Positions 15,450 through 24,229 of a stretch of DNA of 27,630 nucleotides are shown in pieces. The notes under the pieces were generated by a model, which saw nothing but the letters and a program-made list of their open reading frames with translations, was not told where the DNA came from and did not search any database. The stretch spans positions 5,982 through 33,611 of the forward strand of contig DAFX01000094.1 of NCBI GenBank assembly GCA_002495535.1, in the 5' to 3' direction. The stretch is from Euryarchaeota archaeon UBA433. GTDB lineage: Archaea > Thermoplasmatota > Poseidoniia > Poseidoniales > Poseidoniaceae. A program made the translations under genes and the position numbers. Each line of letters opens with the position of its first letter. Position 1 is the stretch's first letter.

Positions 15450-18400
15450 ATGCAAGCACGCCGCACGGTGCTCGCGGCGTGGTTCCTCGTCGCTTTATTC
15501 GTCGTGCAAAGCACGTGCTCATCAATGGATTTTTCCAACAACGAGGCACAAGAAACCCTACAGAACGGGGATGGCGTCGAATGGGTTCGCTTTGATTTGG
15601 TTGACGGCGTGTTCTCAGAAGCGTTCGGCGTTTCACATCAAGGCAGCACAGAGGAAGTTCGCAGCGTCACAGCCGAGAGTCGAATCGGAATGTTTGACGA
15701 TCAAGGGTTGCAATTGGACCGGCCTCTTGGCCCGGAATGGTTGCAAGGAAGAGCGGACCTCCGTTTGCTTCTCATTGATGACGCCTATGAATTTCAAGGC
15801 GTGCGCAACGGATTGAACGATGTGCAAGGCCTGAGCGTACGAGAATACATTTCGCCATCAGGGCTGATTGTTCAGGGCACCCCTGCAGCCCTTGATGCAG
15901 CCGCGCACCTCGAAGGGGTTGCGGTTGAACACCATGTTCCGATGGCGTTGCTGGTGGACGACGCTGTGCTCGATGTGTTGTTGCTCGAAAACGGAGTCAA
16001 CGACCTCCAAGGCCAACTGATGCGCATTGAGGGCTGGCGAAATGAACTCGGCCCGGTTGATGGCGTCGATTTTGTTGATTCAACAGGGGCTTCGGTGGTG
16101 CAGAATCTGGCTGATGTTGCTCCGTTGGTGTTCGAAGAAGCCCATAAGTGGGATCAAGGGCGTTACGAGGGGGCACTCTCAACCACTGATGTGCTGACCC
16201 TCATGGCACAACCTTCGTTGCGCTCATTCCAATTCGACCCCGCTTTTACATCCTACAATAACAACGCTCGTAGCCACATGAGGACCGCAGAAATGACCAC
16301 TTTTTTCACCACTGATCTGGATGGGTCAGGGCAAATTGTAGCCGTTGCTGACTCCGGTTTGGACGAAGACCACGGTGATTTCGGAACCCGCGTCATCGCT
16401 AACAACGACGTGATTGGTGACGGTTCAACAGCAGACAAGCATTCAGGGCACGGCACACACGTTTCGTGTACGGTGCTCGGTGATGGGACTCAAGGTGGCT
16501 ATGCCGGAGTTGCCCCCGAAGCGGATCTCTATTTCCAAGCAATGGAGAACGATAACACGGGCAATTTCCAATCACCTTCGCTCAATTACCTGCTCAACTC
16601 CGCCTATTCAGCCGGTGCACGAACCCACACCAATTCATGGGGCTCCTCTCAAACAAGCGACCACGGAAAGTACACCTCCTCTGCTGAAGACGTTGATGAC
16701 CGGTCGAATTACTATGACCGTTATTACAACGGCAGAGACGGCCTCACGATCCTCTTTGCTGCAGGCAACGATGGCCCCAACAGCGGTACGGTTGGTGCGC
16801 CGGCCACGGCTAAGAACACAATCACTGTCGGGAACCATCAAAACCGATACTCAGGATCTCCTGATACAATCATGTCAGGGTCCTCCCGCGGGCCCACCGA
16901 TGATGGAAGGATCAAACCCGACGTCATCGCACCGGGCGGTTATGTCCGTTCGTGTCGGGCCCAAGAAGCCGCTGACACCGGCGGTTCAACATGGTCGAGC
17001 ACCTACTACCTCGAATACACTGGAACTTCAATGGCCACTCCGAATGCTGCAGGGGCAGCAGCAATGATTCGTGAATACCTCGAAGAAATCGCTCAGCGAC
17101 CGTCCCCTCAAGGGGCTCTGGTCAAGGCGCTAATGGTCTTAGGAGCAACCGATATTGGCAATCGCGACATCCCTAACGACAACGAAGGATGGGGCAAAGT
17201 CAACTTGAGGGACACCCTTGCTCCGACCTCGGGCCAGGGTATTTGGGTGGATGACCGTTCGGTTCTTTCAGGTACTGGGAATTCAAAAAGCTACACTTTC
17301 AACATCACTCAATCCAACGGCGGGTTGAAAACAGTGCTGGCATGGTCGGATGAACGAGGTTCTACCTTTTCCTCAAAACAACTTGTGAACAACCTCGATT
17401 TGGAACTCATCTCCCCTTCAGGAATCATTTACCTCGGTAATGATTTTGCCAATGGGCGCTCGACGACGGGCGGCTCAGGTGATACGCTGAACAACTTAGA
17501 AGTCGTTCTTCTCGATTCAGCCGAAGTTGGAGTTTGGACGGTCAAGGTCAAAGACACATTCCACGGCGGGAGCACTGCACAACCATTCTCCATCGCCGTT
17601 CGTGGCCACGGTGTGAACGATCTGCGTCCCGATCCAGAATTTTTGATTGACCAGTTTGAGATGTCTGTCACCATTCCTCAGGTTGGCGATCAGGTGCAAC
17701 TGACCACTAAAGTGTTCAATGTCGGCAACGTGAAGGCTGATTTCTTTGACATCGAATTCCGAGTCGACAACGCGCTCATTGACACAGAGAACATCGAAGT
17801 TGGTGCCGGCTCAACCAAGACCCAGATCTGGTATTGGACACCACAGGACTCTGGTGAAACGACCCTGTCGTTCATCATCGATCCGGATGATGATATAGAG
17901 GAGATTTTAGAAAACAACAATCGCCATGATGTCGTGGTCGACGTAACGGCGCCTGGTGTCAAATTGCTTGCATCACCCCAACAGCAAACGCTGCTCAACA
18001 CCAGCACTCCAACCACTTCATGGGTTGTATCCCTCACCAACACGGCCTTGATCGCCACCAACGCGAGCATGAGCACAGACGGGATCACCAACATCGCAAC
18101 GGGGCAATCAGAATCTTGGTATGTTGGGGCGACAGAATCGAACTTTAGCCTCGAAGGCCAAGATTCAGCCAACATCACGGTCACCCTTGTTCACCCAACC
18201 CCGCCCGAACCAGGTGCTTACAGGATTGATTTAACTGGAATCGACGTTGATAACGGCGTAACTTACCCTTACCACCTGGATTTCATCGTGCCTGAACTTG
18301 CAAACCTTCGCCTTGAATACGATTATCAAATTGTGCCGGTTTCTCCAACCGACCCAACATCGATGGATATTCGTCTGTTCAACATTGGAAACGCAAGGAT

Positions 18401-19970
18401 TGGTTACGATTTGTTCCTCCAAGCTCCAGCGGGTTGGTCTGCAGGGTTCGATGATTTGTCCAGCGACCCGGGCGCAACCTCAGGTTCCACTGGACTGATC
18501 GACCAAGACAGCCAGCGTACCATTGGTATGACCTTCACGCCGCCTCAGGTGATGACCGCTGCGGGGGCGGAACGAATTGTACAATTGACAGCCATTTCAC
18601 AAACTGAAATCCAAGACAGTTGGGTGTTTGAAATTCCAATCAAGGTGGAAGAAGTTCGAACGATCAATGTCGACCTTGAAACAAATTTAGGTGTCCTCAG
18701 GCCGGATTCCACATTCAGCATGATGTTTTCAGTGGAACATCGCGGGAACATCGACCTCAACCTCACCCCATCGTTTGAACTCCCCACAGGGTGGAGTGTA
18801 GTTTCAGGCATGGACTCCCTTCTGTTGAATTGGGCCTCAACTCAAAACATATTGATTGGAATCGAAGGCGATGGAACCGGCCGCAGTGGTGAGGTCAAAT
18901 TCCACCTTGATTCTGGCTCTGACCGTTCAACTTGGACGGGGCAATTCGAAGTCGAAGTGCTGCCAGAACCAGACCTTCAGTTTGTCAGTTTGGTGCTCGA
19001 GGACGGCTCGAGTTGGACCAACCCGCTGGGACCAGGTTCCCATCCAGCAAGCGAACCTTTGGTGTTCACGTGGCTTGTCAGCAACGGCGCAGATGTCGTA
19101 TGGGCACCGGAAGTTTCCATCGCTCTTGATCAGGGCCTGTTCGGTGAATGCACCGACGTTGAACCAATCGGGTTCAATCAAGTGTCTCCAGTTGTTTGCA
19201 CCGTACTGATTCCAGCTACCATGGCTCCAATGAGCGAGCCATCATTCAGCATCACGCTTGCTGGCAGTGGCGTTGAACGCACAGAACAGGTTGGTTTGTA
19301 CGTGGCGAGCGTGCTCGAAGCCACTTGGGATCAAGAGCGATCAGTCCCCTTTACCACCGGCACTCAGTCAACAGTTGAAATTGAGTTGACCAACTCTGGG
19401 AACTTGGAATTTTCTCATCAGTTGAAGGTTCAAGCAAGCAAAGATTGGAGCGCATCAATCGATGGCGACGACATAGCAGATTTACAACCGGGTCAATCAA
19501 TGACAATCCGCCTGTTGATCGAAGCGAGCACGCCCGGTACGGGGAGCATCGAAGTGAGCCTCGTCGAAGCGAGTTCAATGACAAGACCAAGCTTCACTTT
19601 CGACGTCCAATCCCAAGGTGAACCAACGGCAACATCCGGTGGCTCACTTCCGATTGAAATCCTCGGTCCGCTTGTGTTCATTGCCCTCGCCGGTGTGCTT
19701 GTGTTCATGATCCTCAAGAAATCGAAGGATGAAGCCCCTTCAGCGCCTCAAGCAATGATGGTGACTCCCCAAATCCAACCACAGTCACCCTCCACCACAG
19801 CGTCAGGTCCGATGTGCTGGTCATGTCGACAAAACATTTCAGGGCCAATGCAAGGCTGCCCTAGTTGCGGTGCTCGTTACCACAGAGCGGGCCATCCAGG
19901 GTGCCAATCTGGTGATTTGGACACGTGTGTAAATTGTTCAGCAGAATCTTCCACATTTGTTCTCGCTTAA
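15450..19970 (+). CDS. Subtilisin-like (S8) surface protease with a cytoplasmic RING-like zinc finger
   Basis: The product has 1506 residues from ATG 15450 (1511 from ATG 15435; positions below count from 15435). Order: a signal peptide; a propeptide-like region to about 280; and the S8 catalytic domain with Asp306 (AVADSGLDEDHGDF), His339 (HSGHGTHVSCTV), Asn445 (FAAGNDGP) and Ser532 (YTGTSMATPNAAGAA), so it should be active. A P-domain-like beta region (LDLELISPSGIIYLGN) lies at about 605-735. A CARDB-like domain with NVGNVKADFFDIEFRVDNAL lies at about 740-845, then several NEW3-type Ig-like repeats (FNIGNARIGYDL, HRGNIDLNLTPS, NSGNLEFSHQLK). A membrane span at about 1405-1428 precedes a cytoplasmic tail. 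The last ~45 residues are a zinc finger: C-x2-C-x10-C-x2-C-x4-H-x3-H-x2-C-x7-C-x2-C, like prokaryotic RING domains. The protease faces outside and the RING-like domain inside. Confidence 0.93.
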   Translation: MQARRTVLAAWFLVALFVVQSTCSSMDFSNNEAQETLQNGDGVEWVRFDLVDGVFSEAFGVSHQGSTEEVRSVTAESRIGMFDDQGLQLDRPLGPEWLQGRADLRLLLIDDAYEFQGVRNGLNDVQGLSVREYISPSGLIVQGTPAALDAAAHLEGVAVEHHVPMALLVDDAVLDVLLLENGVNDLQGQLMRIEGWRNELGPVDGVDFVDSTGASVVQNLADVAPLVFEEAHKWDQGRYEGALSTTDVLTLMAQPSLRSFQFDPAFTSYNNNARSHMRTAEMTTFFTTDLDGSGQIVAVADSGLDEDHGDFGTRVIANNDVIGDGSTADKHSGHGTHVSCTVLGDGTQGGYAGVAPEADLYFQAMENDNTGNFQSPSLNYLLNSAYSAGARTHTNSWGSSQTSDHGKYTSSAEDVDDRSNYYDRYYNGRDGLTILFAAGNDGPNSGTVGAPATAKNTITVGNHQNRYSGSPDTIMSGSSRGPTDDGRIKPDVIAPGGYVRSCRAQEAADTGGSTWSSTYYLEYTGTSMATPNAAGAAAMIREYLEEIAQRPSPQGALVKALMVLGATDIGNRDIPNDNEGWGKVNLRDTLAPTSGQGIWVDDRSVLSGTGNSKSYTFNITQSNGGLKTVLAWSDERGSTFSSKQLVNNLDLELISPSGIIYLGNDFANGRSTTGGSGDTLNNLEVVLLDSAEVGVWTVKVKDTFHGGSTAQPFSIAVRGHGVNDLRPDPEFLIDQFEMSVTIPQVGDQVQLTTKVFNVGNVKADFFDIEFRVDNALIDTENIEVGAGSTKTQIWYWTPQDSGETTLSFIIDPDDDIEEILENNNRHDVVVDVTAPGVKLLASPQQQTLLNTSTPTTSWVVSLTNTALIATNASMSTDGITNIATGQSESWYVGATESNFSLEGQDSANITVTLVHPTPPEPGAYRIDLTGIDVDNGVTYPYHLDFIVPELANLRLEYDYQIVPVSPTDPTSMDIRLFNIGNARIGYDLFLQAPAGWSAGFDDLSSDPGATSGSTGLIDQDSQRTIGMTFTPPQVMTAAGAERIVQLTAISQTEIQDSWVFEIPIKVEEVRTINVDLETNLGVLRPDSTFSMMFSVEHRGNIDLNLTPSFELPTGWSVVSGMDSLLLNWASTQNILIGIEGDGTGRSGEVKFHLDSGSDRSTWTGQFEVEVLPEPDLQFVSLVLEDGSSWTNPLGPGSHPASEPLVFTWLVSNGADVVWAPEVSIALDQGLFGECTDVEPIGFNQVSPVVCTVLIPATMAPMSEPSFSITLAGSGVERTEQVGLYVASVLEATWDQERSVPFTTGTQSTVEIELTNSGNLEFSHQLKVQASKDWSASIDGDDIADLQPGQSMTIRLLIEASTPGTGSIEVSLVEASSMTRPSFTFDVQSQGEPTATSGGSLPIEILGPLVFIALAGVLVFMILKKSKDEAPSAPQAMMVTPQIQPQSPSTTASGPMCWSCRQNISGPMQGCPSCGARYHRAGHPGCQSGDLDTCVNCSAESSTFVLA

Positions 19971-20005
19971 AGCCTAAGCAACTCGATGAACATCATTGGG
20001 GAGCC

Positions 20006-20017
20006 TTTTGATACTAA
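20006..20017 (+). promoter_or_regulatory. TATA-like box of the Ig-repeat / DUF4234-like gene
   Basis: TTTTGATACTAA, centred about 25 bases before the ATG at 20035. It supports that start over the in-frame TTG at 19996. A GGGGGT just before the ATG could also serve as a weak ribosome binding site. Confidence 0.35.
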
Positions 20018-20034
20018 GGCTTCCACCGGGGGTC

Positions 20035-23000
20035 ATGGACCCCCGTCAAGAATCAACCAAGCACGCTTCCCGCCGTGCCCTTCTCCTCGTTGGTTTGCTC
20101 ATGCTCTCGGTGGTGCCAGCGCTTGCACCTGTGGCAAGCGCAGACGGGGCCAGGGATGCCAGCATCACCATTCAAACATCGCCTTCAAACGGCCAGGAAG
20201 TAAACCCTGGTGAATCGGGTGAATACATTGTACGGATCTACAACACTGGATCAATGGCTGCAACAGTAACGCTCTCGACTGCTGAAGAAGCAACTCAAGA
20301 ATGTGGCGCGTACTCTTCAACCATCTCCCCTCCGACCCTGGCCATCGAATCTGGTGACTACGGGGAGGCCAGCATGAACGTCACACTGACACAGACTGCG
20401 GAAGGAACCTGTGACACCACCATCACTGCCAACGCCAATGATGCACCAACGCCCCCTGAAGTTGCGGGCGCTCCTGCTCAAGAAACTAAGACGGTGACCA
20501 CCACCGCAGGTGACGGCTCTGGTAGTGCTGTGTTCGGCGTCGAAGTGACCATGCCATCCACTTCAAAGACATGGGGTGGACAATCTGTCGTAGAGTACGA
20601 TGTAGAAGTTGAAAACACCGGGCAAACCAATGAAACAGTTGCTCTTTCAGTGGAAGAAATTGACGGCAGCGGCTGTCAAAACGCAGACGACCTTACCGTG
20701 GAACTGGATGAAGACTCGGTCAATCTTGACCAGAACGAATCGGTCACCGTTGTGGTCTCTGTCGAAGTGCCAGACGGTCAAGCAGCTGACAAGTATTGCT
20801 GGGAAGTGACCGGTGTTGTCACCAGCGATCCTACTCAGAACGCTAGCGATTCTGAAGAATTTGACCTGACGGTTCCCGAACTGCACGAATGTGAAATGAC
20901 CCTCTCCAAATCCACCATCACCGTAGACCCCGGCTCAGAAGGCACGCTTACGGCCACGCTCACCAACGAAGGAAACAGCGACTGGTCCGTCACCATGTCC
21001 AAATCCTCGTCGCCTGCAAGCCGTTCGACTTGGGTCAGTTTTGATGGCGCATCTTCTGGTTTGCTGCCCTATGACGGCGGCGATGGAACCCGAAGTTTCG
21101 ATATCAAAGTAAGCCCGGATGATTCGGTCACTGCTGGTGTTGAGTCGGTGATCAACATTCTCGGCAAGGATGGCTCTCAAGTCAAGTGCAGCAAAGAACT
21201 GCGTGTGAAGGTCGGGCAATCGTATGGTGCAAGCATTTCGCTCAGTCAATCCCTGCTTCCAAACATTGAACCAGGATCTAATGGCTCCACTACGATCACC
21301 GTCACCAACGATGGAAACGGGCCTGACAATCTCAGGGTCTCCTCTTCAAGCGCACCATCTGGATGGTCGGTACGTTTGGACAGTTCAACAGTGAGCGTCG
21401 GTTCGAAGCACGGTGCTGAGAAAAGCGCCGACGTTACCGTGACTGTGGACGTTCCCATCACCGCCCTAGCCACAGAAGAAATCGACCTCACTTTCTCCGT
21501 GCTGCCCTCCAGTGGCGGCGCGGCTTACGATGAAGTCGTTCTCCGAGTGACGGTCAAGGCCGTGCACGGTATGGAGGCAACAGCACCAGCCACAGATCAA
21601 ACAGGTCGTTCGGGCAGTGAAGTGCGATTCCCTATCACCATCGAAAACCTCGGAAACGTCAAAGACAGTTTCCGATGTTCAGTGATGCAACAAACTGCGA
21701 CCCCTGCCTGGGGCGTACACTATGAGGATGAAAACGGCGTTCAATTTGTTGATATTGAGGTCGAACCACGTTCCACAAAAGAGGTCTTCCTCGTGGTCAG
21801 CGTCGACGGTGAAGAAGAACTGGCTTACACCAGAATCACATCAAGGATCACCAACCGAGGCGACAGCAACAGCGCGGATGCAGACGGGGACGGCGTCCCT
21901 GATAATCAGCGAGAATTCGAATTCTTGGCAATCCTCTCAGATCGCAACTTCGCTATGGATGTTCGACTTGTTGACGGTGGCATCGATCAACGGTCTGGTG
22001 TCGCAGAATTGCCCCCGTCCGGGAGCCAAATCTACGGGCTATGGGTTGAAAACACGGGCGATGGTAATGATGAAGCAATCTTTGATTTGACTGGTTTGCA
22101 AGGCATCGCTACGCGCCAATTAACACTCTATGGATTGCCTATTGATGGCCCAGTCAGCGTCCCAGTTGGATACGGTATCTGGGACTTCGAGAATCAATCC
22201 TTCCTCCTCGACGTCAACAATGTTCCAATCACTTCAAGCACCCGAAACGGTGCGGAAACGATCATGATTGGATTGCCAGTTTATTCCAATCAATCGCACG
22301 AAGCTCGACCGTTCAAACTCTACATGGAACTTGAATTAACGGTGAACCCGGGCGCTTCGACAGGTGAAGGAGGGGTCCTCGATTTGACCGTCACCAGCGT
22401 TTCCAACGCCGCGAATCGCTCCGGTCAGATTTCAATCACACTCGATGTGAAAATCGTTTACGAACTTGAATTTGAAAGCGAAGGCTTTGACACTGAAATG
22501 TCGCTTGAGTACCCGGATAAATTGGAATTCACTTTGAACCTTACCAACACAGGAAACACTCGCGCCAACGTGCTCATTTTTGCTTCCGAAAGTTTCAGAG
22601 GGTGGAACACGGGTCTCGACAGTCTTTCAGATGATTCAGACTGTTCAACTTCAGGTTCTGATTTCACCTGTTGGATGGATGTTGGCGAAACGGTCACGAT
22701 CGACGTTATCGTCCGACCTCCGTTTTCTGCAGAAATTGAAGACACATTCAAATTCACTATTTCAGCTGAGCCTATCGAAACGGGTGTTGTGGATCGAGAG
22801 AACATTGAGATTGAAATCTTAGGTGTGCCATCCGCGGGCTTCCTCGGACTCGGTTTGTCCACCGAACAGGTTCAGTCGGGCTTCCTCATCGTTCTCGCTT
22901 TGCCGCTTCTTTTGCTCATCTATCGTGTCGGCATGCCATCGATACAAAATTCAATGGAAACGAGCCGTCGAGTCCGAAAGCAAGATCACGTTCAAAACTT

Positions 23001-23523
23001 GATTGACGGCGGCCATAACGGCATTACATTGGCAACGATGAAGGTACGCAACCCCGTACCGTTTAGGAATCCAAACACTCAGTTTGCTTTGTCCATGGTG
23101 ACGTTTGGAATATACGGGCTCTATCTCCATCACCAGTATTCCAACGAGATGAAGCAGTATGCAAATGTAGGAAAAGGCGGTTTCAAGCTTTGGAATCTCA
23201 TCTTCCTCCTCATCACCCCCGCATTACCGTTTTGGATGATTGCCAGGGTCCTCGGATTCTTGAAGAACGTGAAACAACTTGAGGCACGAACCGGCCACGC
23301 AACCAAACTTTCCTTTGGTTTCATTTTGTTGTGGTCGCTGATTGGTATGATTGCAAGCGGTGGAACAATGCTGTTCGTGAGCTTCCTCCCTGATCTGGGC
23401 GGTCTTGAAATGATCAAGACTCTGGCCCCGATGGCCGTATACATTTGGAGTGTTTACGTGCCTTGGAAAGCCTTTGAAGATTCACTCAATGCATCTTGGA
23501 CCCTCTTCTTCACCCGAGATTGA
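20035..23523 (+). CDS. Ig-like repeat surface protein with a DUF4234-like polytopic membrane tail
   Basis: The product has 1162 residues. A signal peptide (core ALLLVGLLMLSVVPALAPVA) precedes about 900 residues of tandem Ig-like repeats of the NEW3/CARDB kind, each marked by an N-x-G turn: VEVENTGQTNETVAL, LTNEGNSDWSVTMS, VTNDGNGPDNLRVSSSS, IENLGNVKDSFRCS, WVENTGDGNDEAIFD, NLTNTGNTRANVLIFAS. A short acidic DADGDGVPD loop lies between repeats. A first membrane span is near residues 950-967. After a basic linker, the last ~150 residues hold three or four further spans with FALSMVTFGIYGLYLHHQYS and KLWNLIFLLITPALPFWMI, similar to DUF4234 proteins (T-x-GIYxxYW pattern); this match is by eye. ATG 20035 is chosen for its TATA-like box. 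Role unknown: a surface array tied to a multi-span domain, possibly a sensor or transporter accessory. Confidence 0.85.
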   Translation: MDPRQESTKHASRRALLLVGLLMLSVVPALAPVASADGARDASITIQTSPSNGQEVNPGESGEYIVRIYNTGSMAATVTLSTAEEATQECGAYSSTISPPTLAIESGDYGEASMNVTLTQTAEGTCDTTITANANDAPTPPEVAGAPAQETKTVTTTAGDGSGSAVFGVEVTMPSTSKTWGGQSVVEYDVEVENTGQTNETVALSVEEIDGSGCQNADDLTVELDEDSVNLDQNESVTVVVSVEVPDGQAADKYCWEVTGVVTSDPTQNASDSEEFDLTVPELHECEMTLSKSTITVDPGSEGTLTATLTNEGNSDWSVTMSKSSSPASRSTWVSFDGASSGLLPYDGGDGTRSFDIKVSPDDSVTAGVESVINILGKDGSQVKCSKELRVKVGQSYGASISLSQSLLPNIEPGSNGSTTITVTNDGNGPDNLRVSSSSAPSGWSVRLDSSTVSVGSKHGAEKSADVTVTVDVPITALATEEIDLTFSVLPSSGGAAYDEVVLRVTVKAVHGMEATAPATDQTGRSGSEVRFPITIENLGNVKDSFRCSVMQQTATPAWGVHYEDENGVQFVDIEVEPRSTKEVFLVVSVDGEEELAYTRITSRITNRGDSNSADADGDGVPDNQREFEFLAILSDRNFAMDVRLVDGGIDQRSGVAELPPSGSQIYGLWVENTGDGNDEAIFDLTGLQGIATRQLTLYGLPIDGPVSVPVGYGIWDFENQSFLLDVNNVPITSSTRNGAETIMIGLPVYSNQSHEARPFKLYMELELTVNPGASTGEGGVLDLTVTSVSNAANRSGQISITLDVKIVYELEFESEGFDTEMSLEYPDKLEFTLNLTNTGNTRANVLIFASESFRGWNTGLDSLSDDSDCSTSGSDFTCWMDVGETVTIDVIVRPPFSAEIEDTFKFTISAEPIETGVVDRENIEIEILGVPSAGFLGLGLSTEQVQSGFLIVLALPLLLLIYRVGMPSIQNSMETSRRVRKQDHVQNLIDGGHNGITLATMKVRNPVPFRNPNTQFALSMVTFGIYGLYLHHQYSNEMKQYANVGKGGFKLWNLIFLLITPALPFWMIARVLGFLKNVKQLEARTGHATKLSFGFILLWSLIGMIASGGTMLFVSFLPDLGGLEMIKTLAPMAVYIWSVYVPWKAFEDSLNASWTLFFTRD

Positions 23524-23745
23524 GAGGTCTCGACTGACGTAACCCACACGCCCTAGGATCCTTTGGCCATGGACGTGCAGATGGGCATGTTGGCGGCTTT
23601 GAAAAATGAGTTTGTTCTTCCCTCTTACTTCCTCGCAGTGGGCCTGTTCCAAACCCATTGCTCATGAGTTGAATTTGGGAACGCTTATGGGGGTCCCTCA
23701 AGTCGGATAAATTGCGGAGCGTATGCTTTGCAACAGGGTGAACAT
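23524..23745. other. Gap before the complex I operon
   Basis: These 222 bases are the longest stretch without a convincing gene in the window. They hold the probable operon promoter (23705-23713) and a 32-codon open frame, 23569-23667, starting ATGGACGTGCAG, with a hydrophobic but unremarkable product and no ribosome binding site; I do not count it as a gene. A 5-base inverted repeat (CGAGA/TCTCG, 23515-23532) spans the upstream stop but has no T-run after it, so it is not a convincing terminator. Confidence 0.5.
23705..23713 (+). promoter_or_regulatory. Probable promoter of the nuo operon
   Basis: GGATAAATT, centred 37 bases before the nuoA ATG. Transcription would begin near 23735, at the edge of the GGGTGA ribosome binding site (23736-23741). 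It is the best TATA match in the gap. Confidence 0.4.
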
Positions 23746-24219
23746 ATGTCCGGACTTGAATCGGTGCCGAGCGCTTACCTCTCAATTGGATTTTTGACAA
23801 TCCTCGGCATCATCATGCCGTTGACAAATTTTCTCATCACCTGGGTCGTCCGCCCTCGTGTTGATCCGGCCCGTCCACACATCACCCGCTCCTATTTGCT
23901 CGAAGGATATGAGCGCGATCACAGCCTTTACCCGCGCCGTTTGACCACGTTTGAATGTGGGAGCGAACCCGTCGGCGATGCAATGATTCAATTCCACTTC
24001 CAGTACTACTGGTATGCGATTATCTTCCTCGTGTTCGATGTCGCTTTCATGTTCATGGTTCTTGGCGGCATGGTGGCATCAGACGCTACATCCGCCGATG
24101 CAGCAGCAGGTGCAGTGGACGAGGCAATCAACGCCCTCTTGGTCCTCGCAGTTTTCTTTGCCACGATGTCACTGGGCGTCTGGTACGTGTTCCGCAAGCG
24201 AGGGCGAATTTACATTTGA
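23746..24219 (+). CDS. nuoA: Complex I subunit A (NuoA/ND3-like)
   Basis: The product has 157 residues and three membrane spans (LSIGFLTILGIIMPLTNFLI; YYWYAIIFLVFDVAFMFMVL; ALLVLAVFFATMSLGVWYVF). Between spans 1 and 2 is the family loop with TFECGSEPVGDAMIQFHFQY, including Cys71, which in complex I lies near the quinone cavity. Span 2 carries FDVA at residues 97-100: Asp98 is kept but the glutamate that normally follows (FDxE) is Ala100. The loop between spans 2 and 3 is long and Ala/Asp-rich (SDATSADAAAGAVDEAIN). The protein sits at the junction of the membrane and peripheral arms and takes part in coupling quinone reduction to ion pumping. ATG 23746 has a GGGTGA five bases upstream; the frame is open from a TTG at 23728. 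It is first in the operon nuoA-B-C-D-H. Confidence 0.93.
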   Translation: MSGLESVPSAYLSIGFLTILGIIMPLTNFLITWVVRPRVDPARPHITRSYLLEGYERDHSLYPRRLTTFECGSEPVGDAMIQFHFQYYWYAIIFLVFDVAFMFMVLGGMVASDATSADAAAGAVDEAINALLVLAVFFATMSLGVWYVFRKRGRIYI

Positions 24220-24223
24220 GGTG
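24218..24223 (+). promoter_or_regulatory. nuoB ribosome binding site overlapping the nuoA stop
   Basis: The nuoA stop TGA (24217-24219) continues into GAGGTG, six bases before the nuoB ATG at 24230. It fixes the nuoB start, although the frame is open back to 24014 inside nuoA. Confidence 0.7.
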
Positions 24224-24229
24224 GATATT

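Noticed and set aside
16414..17067. Plus-strand frame of 217 codons within the subtilase gene
   Set aside because: It lies fully inside the catalytic domain in another phase; the subtilase frame carries the catalytic motifs.
23515..23532. Inverted repeat CGAGA/TCTCG around the stop of the Ig-repeat gene
   Set aside because: Only five base pairs, with no following T-run; not enough for a terminator or operator call.
23569..23667. 32-codon open frame in the gap before nuoA
   Set aside because: No ribosome binding site or TATA box at the right distance, and a length easily reached by chance.
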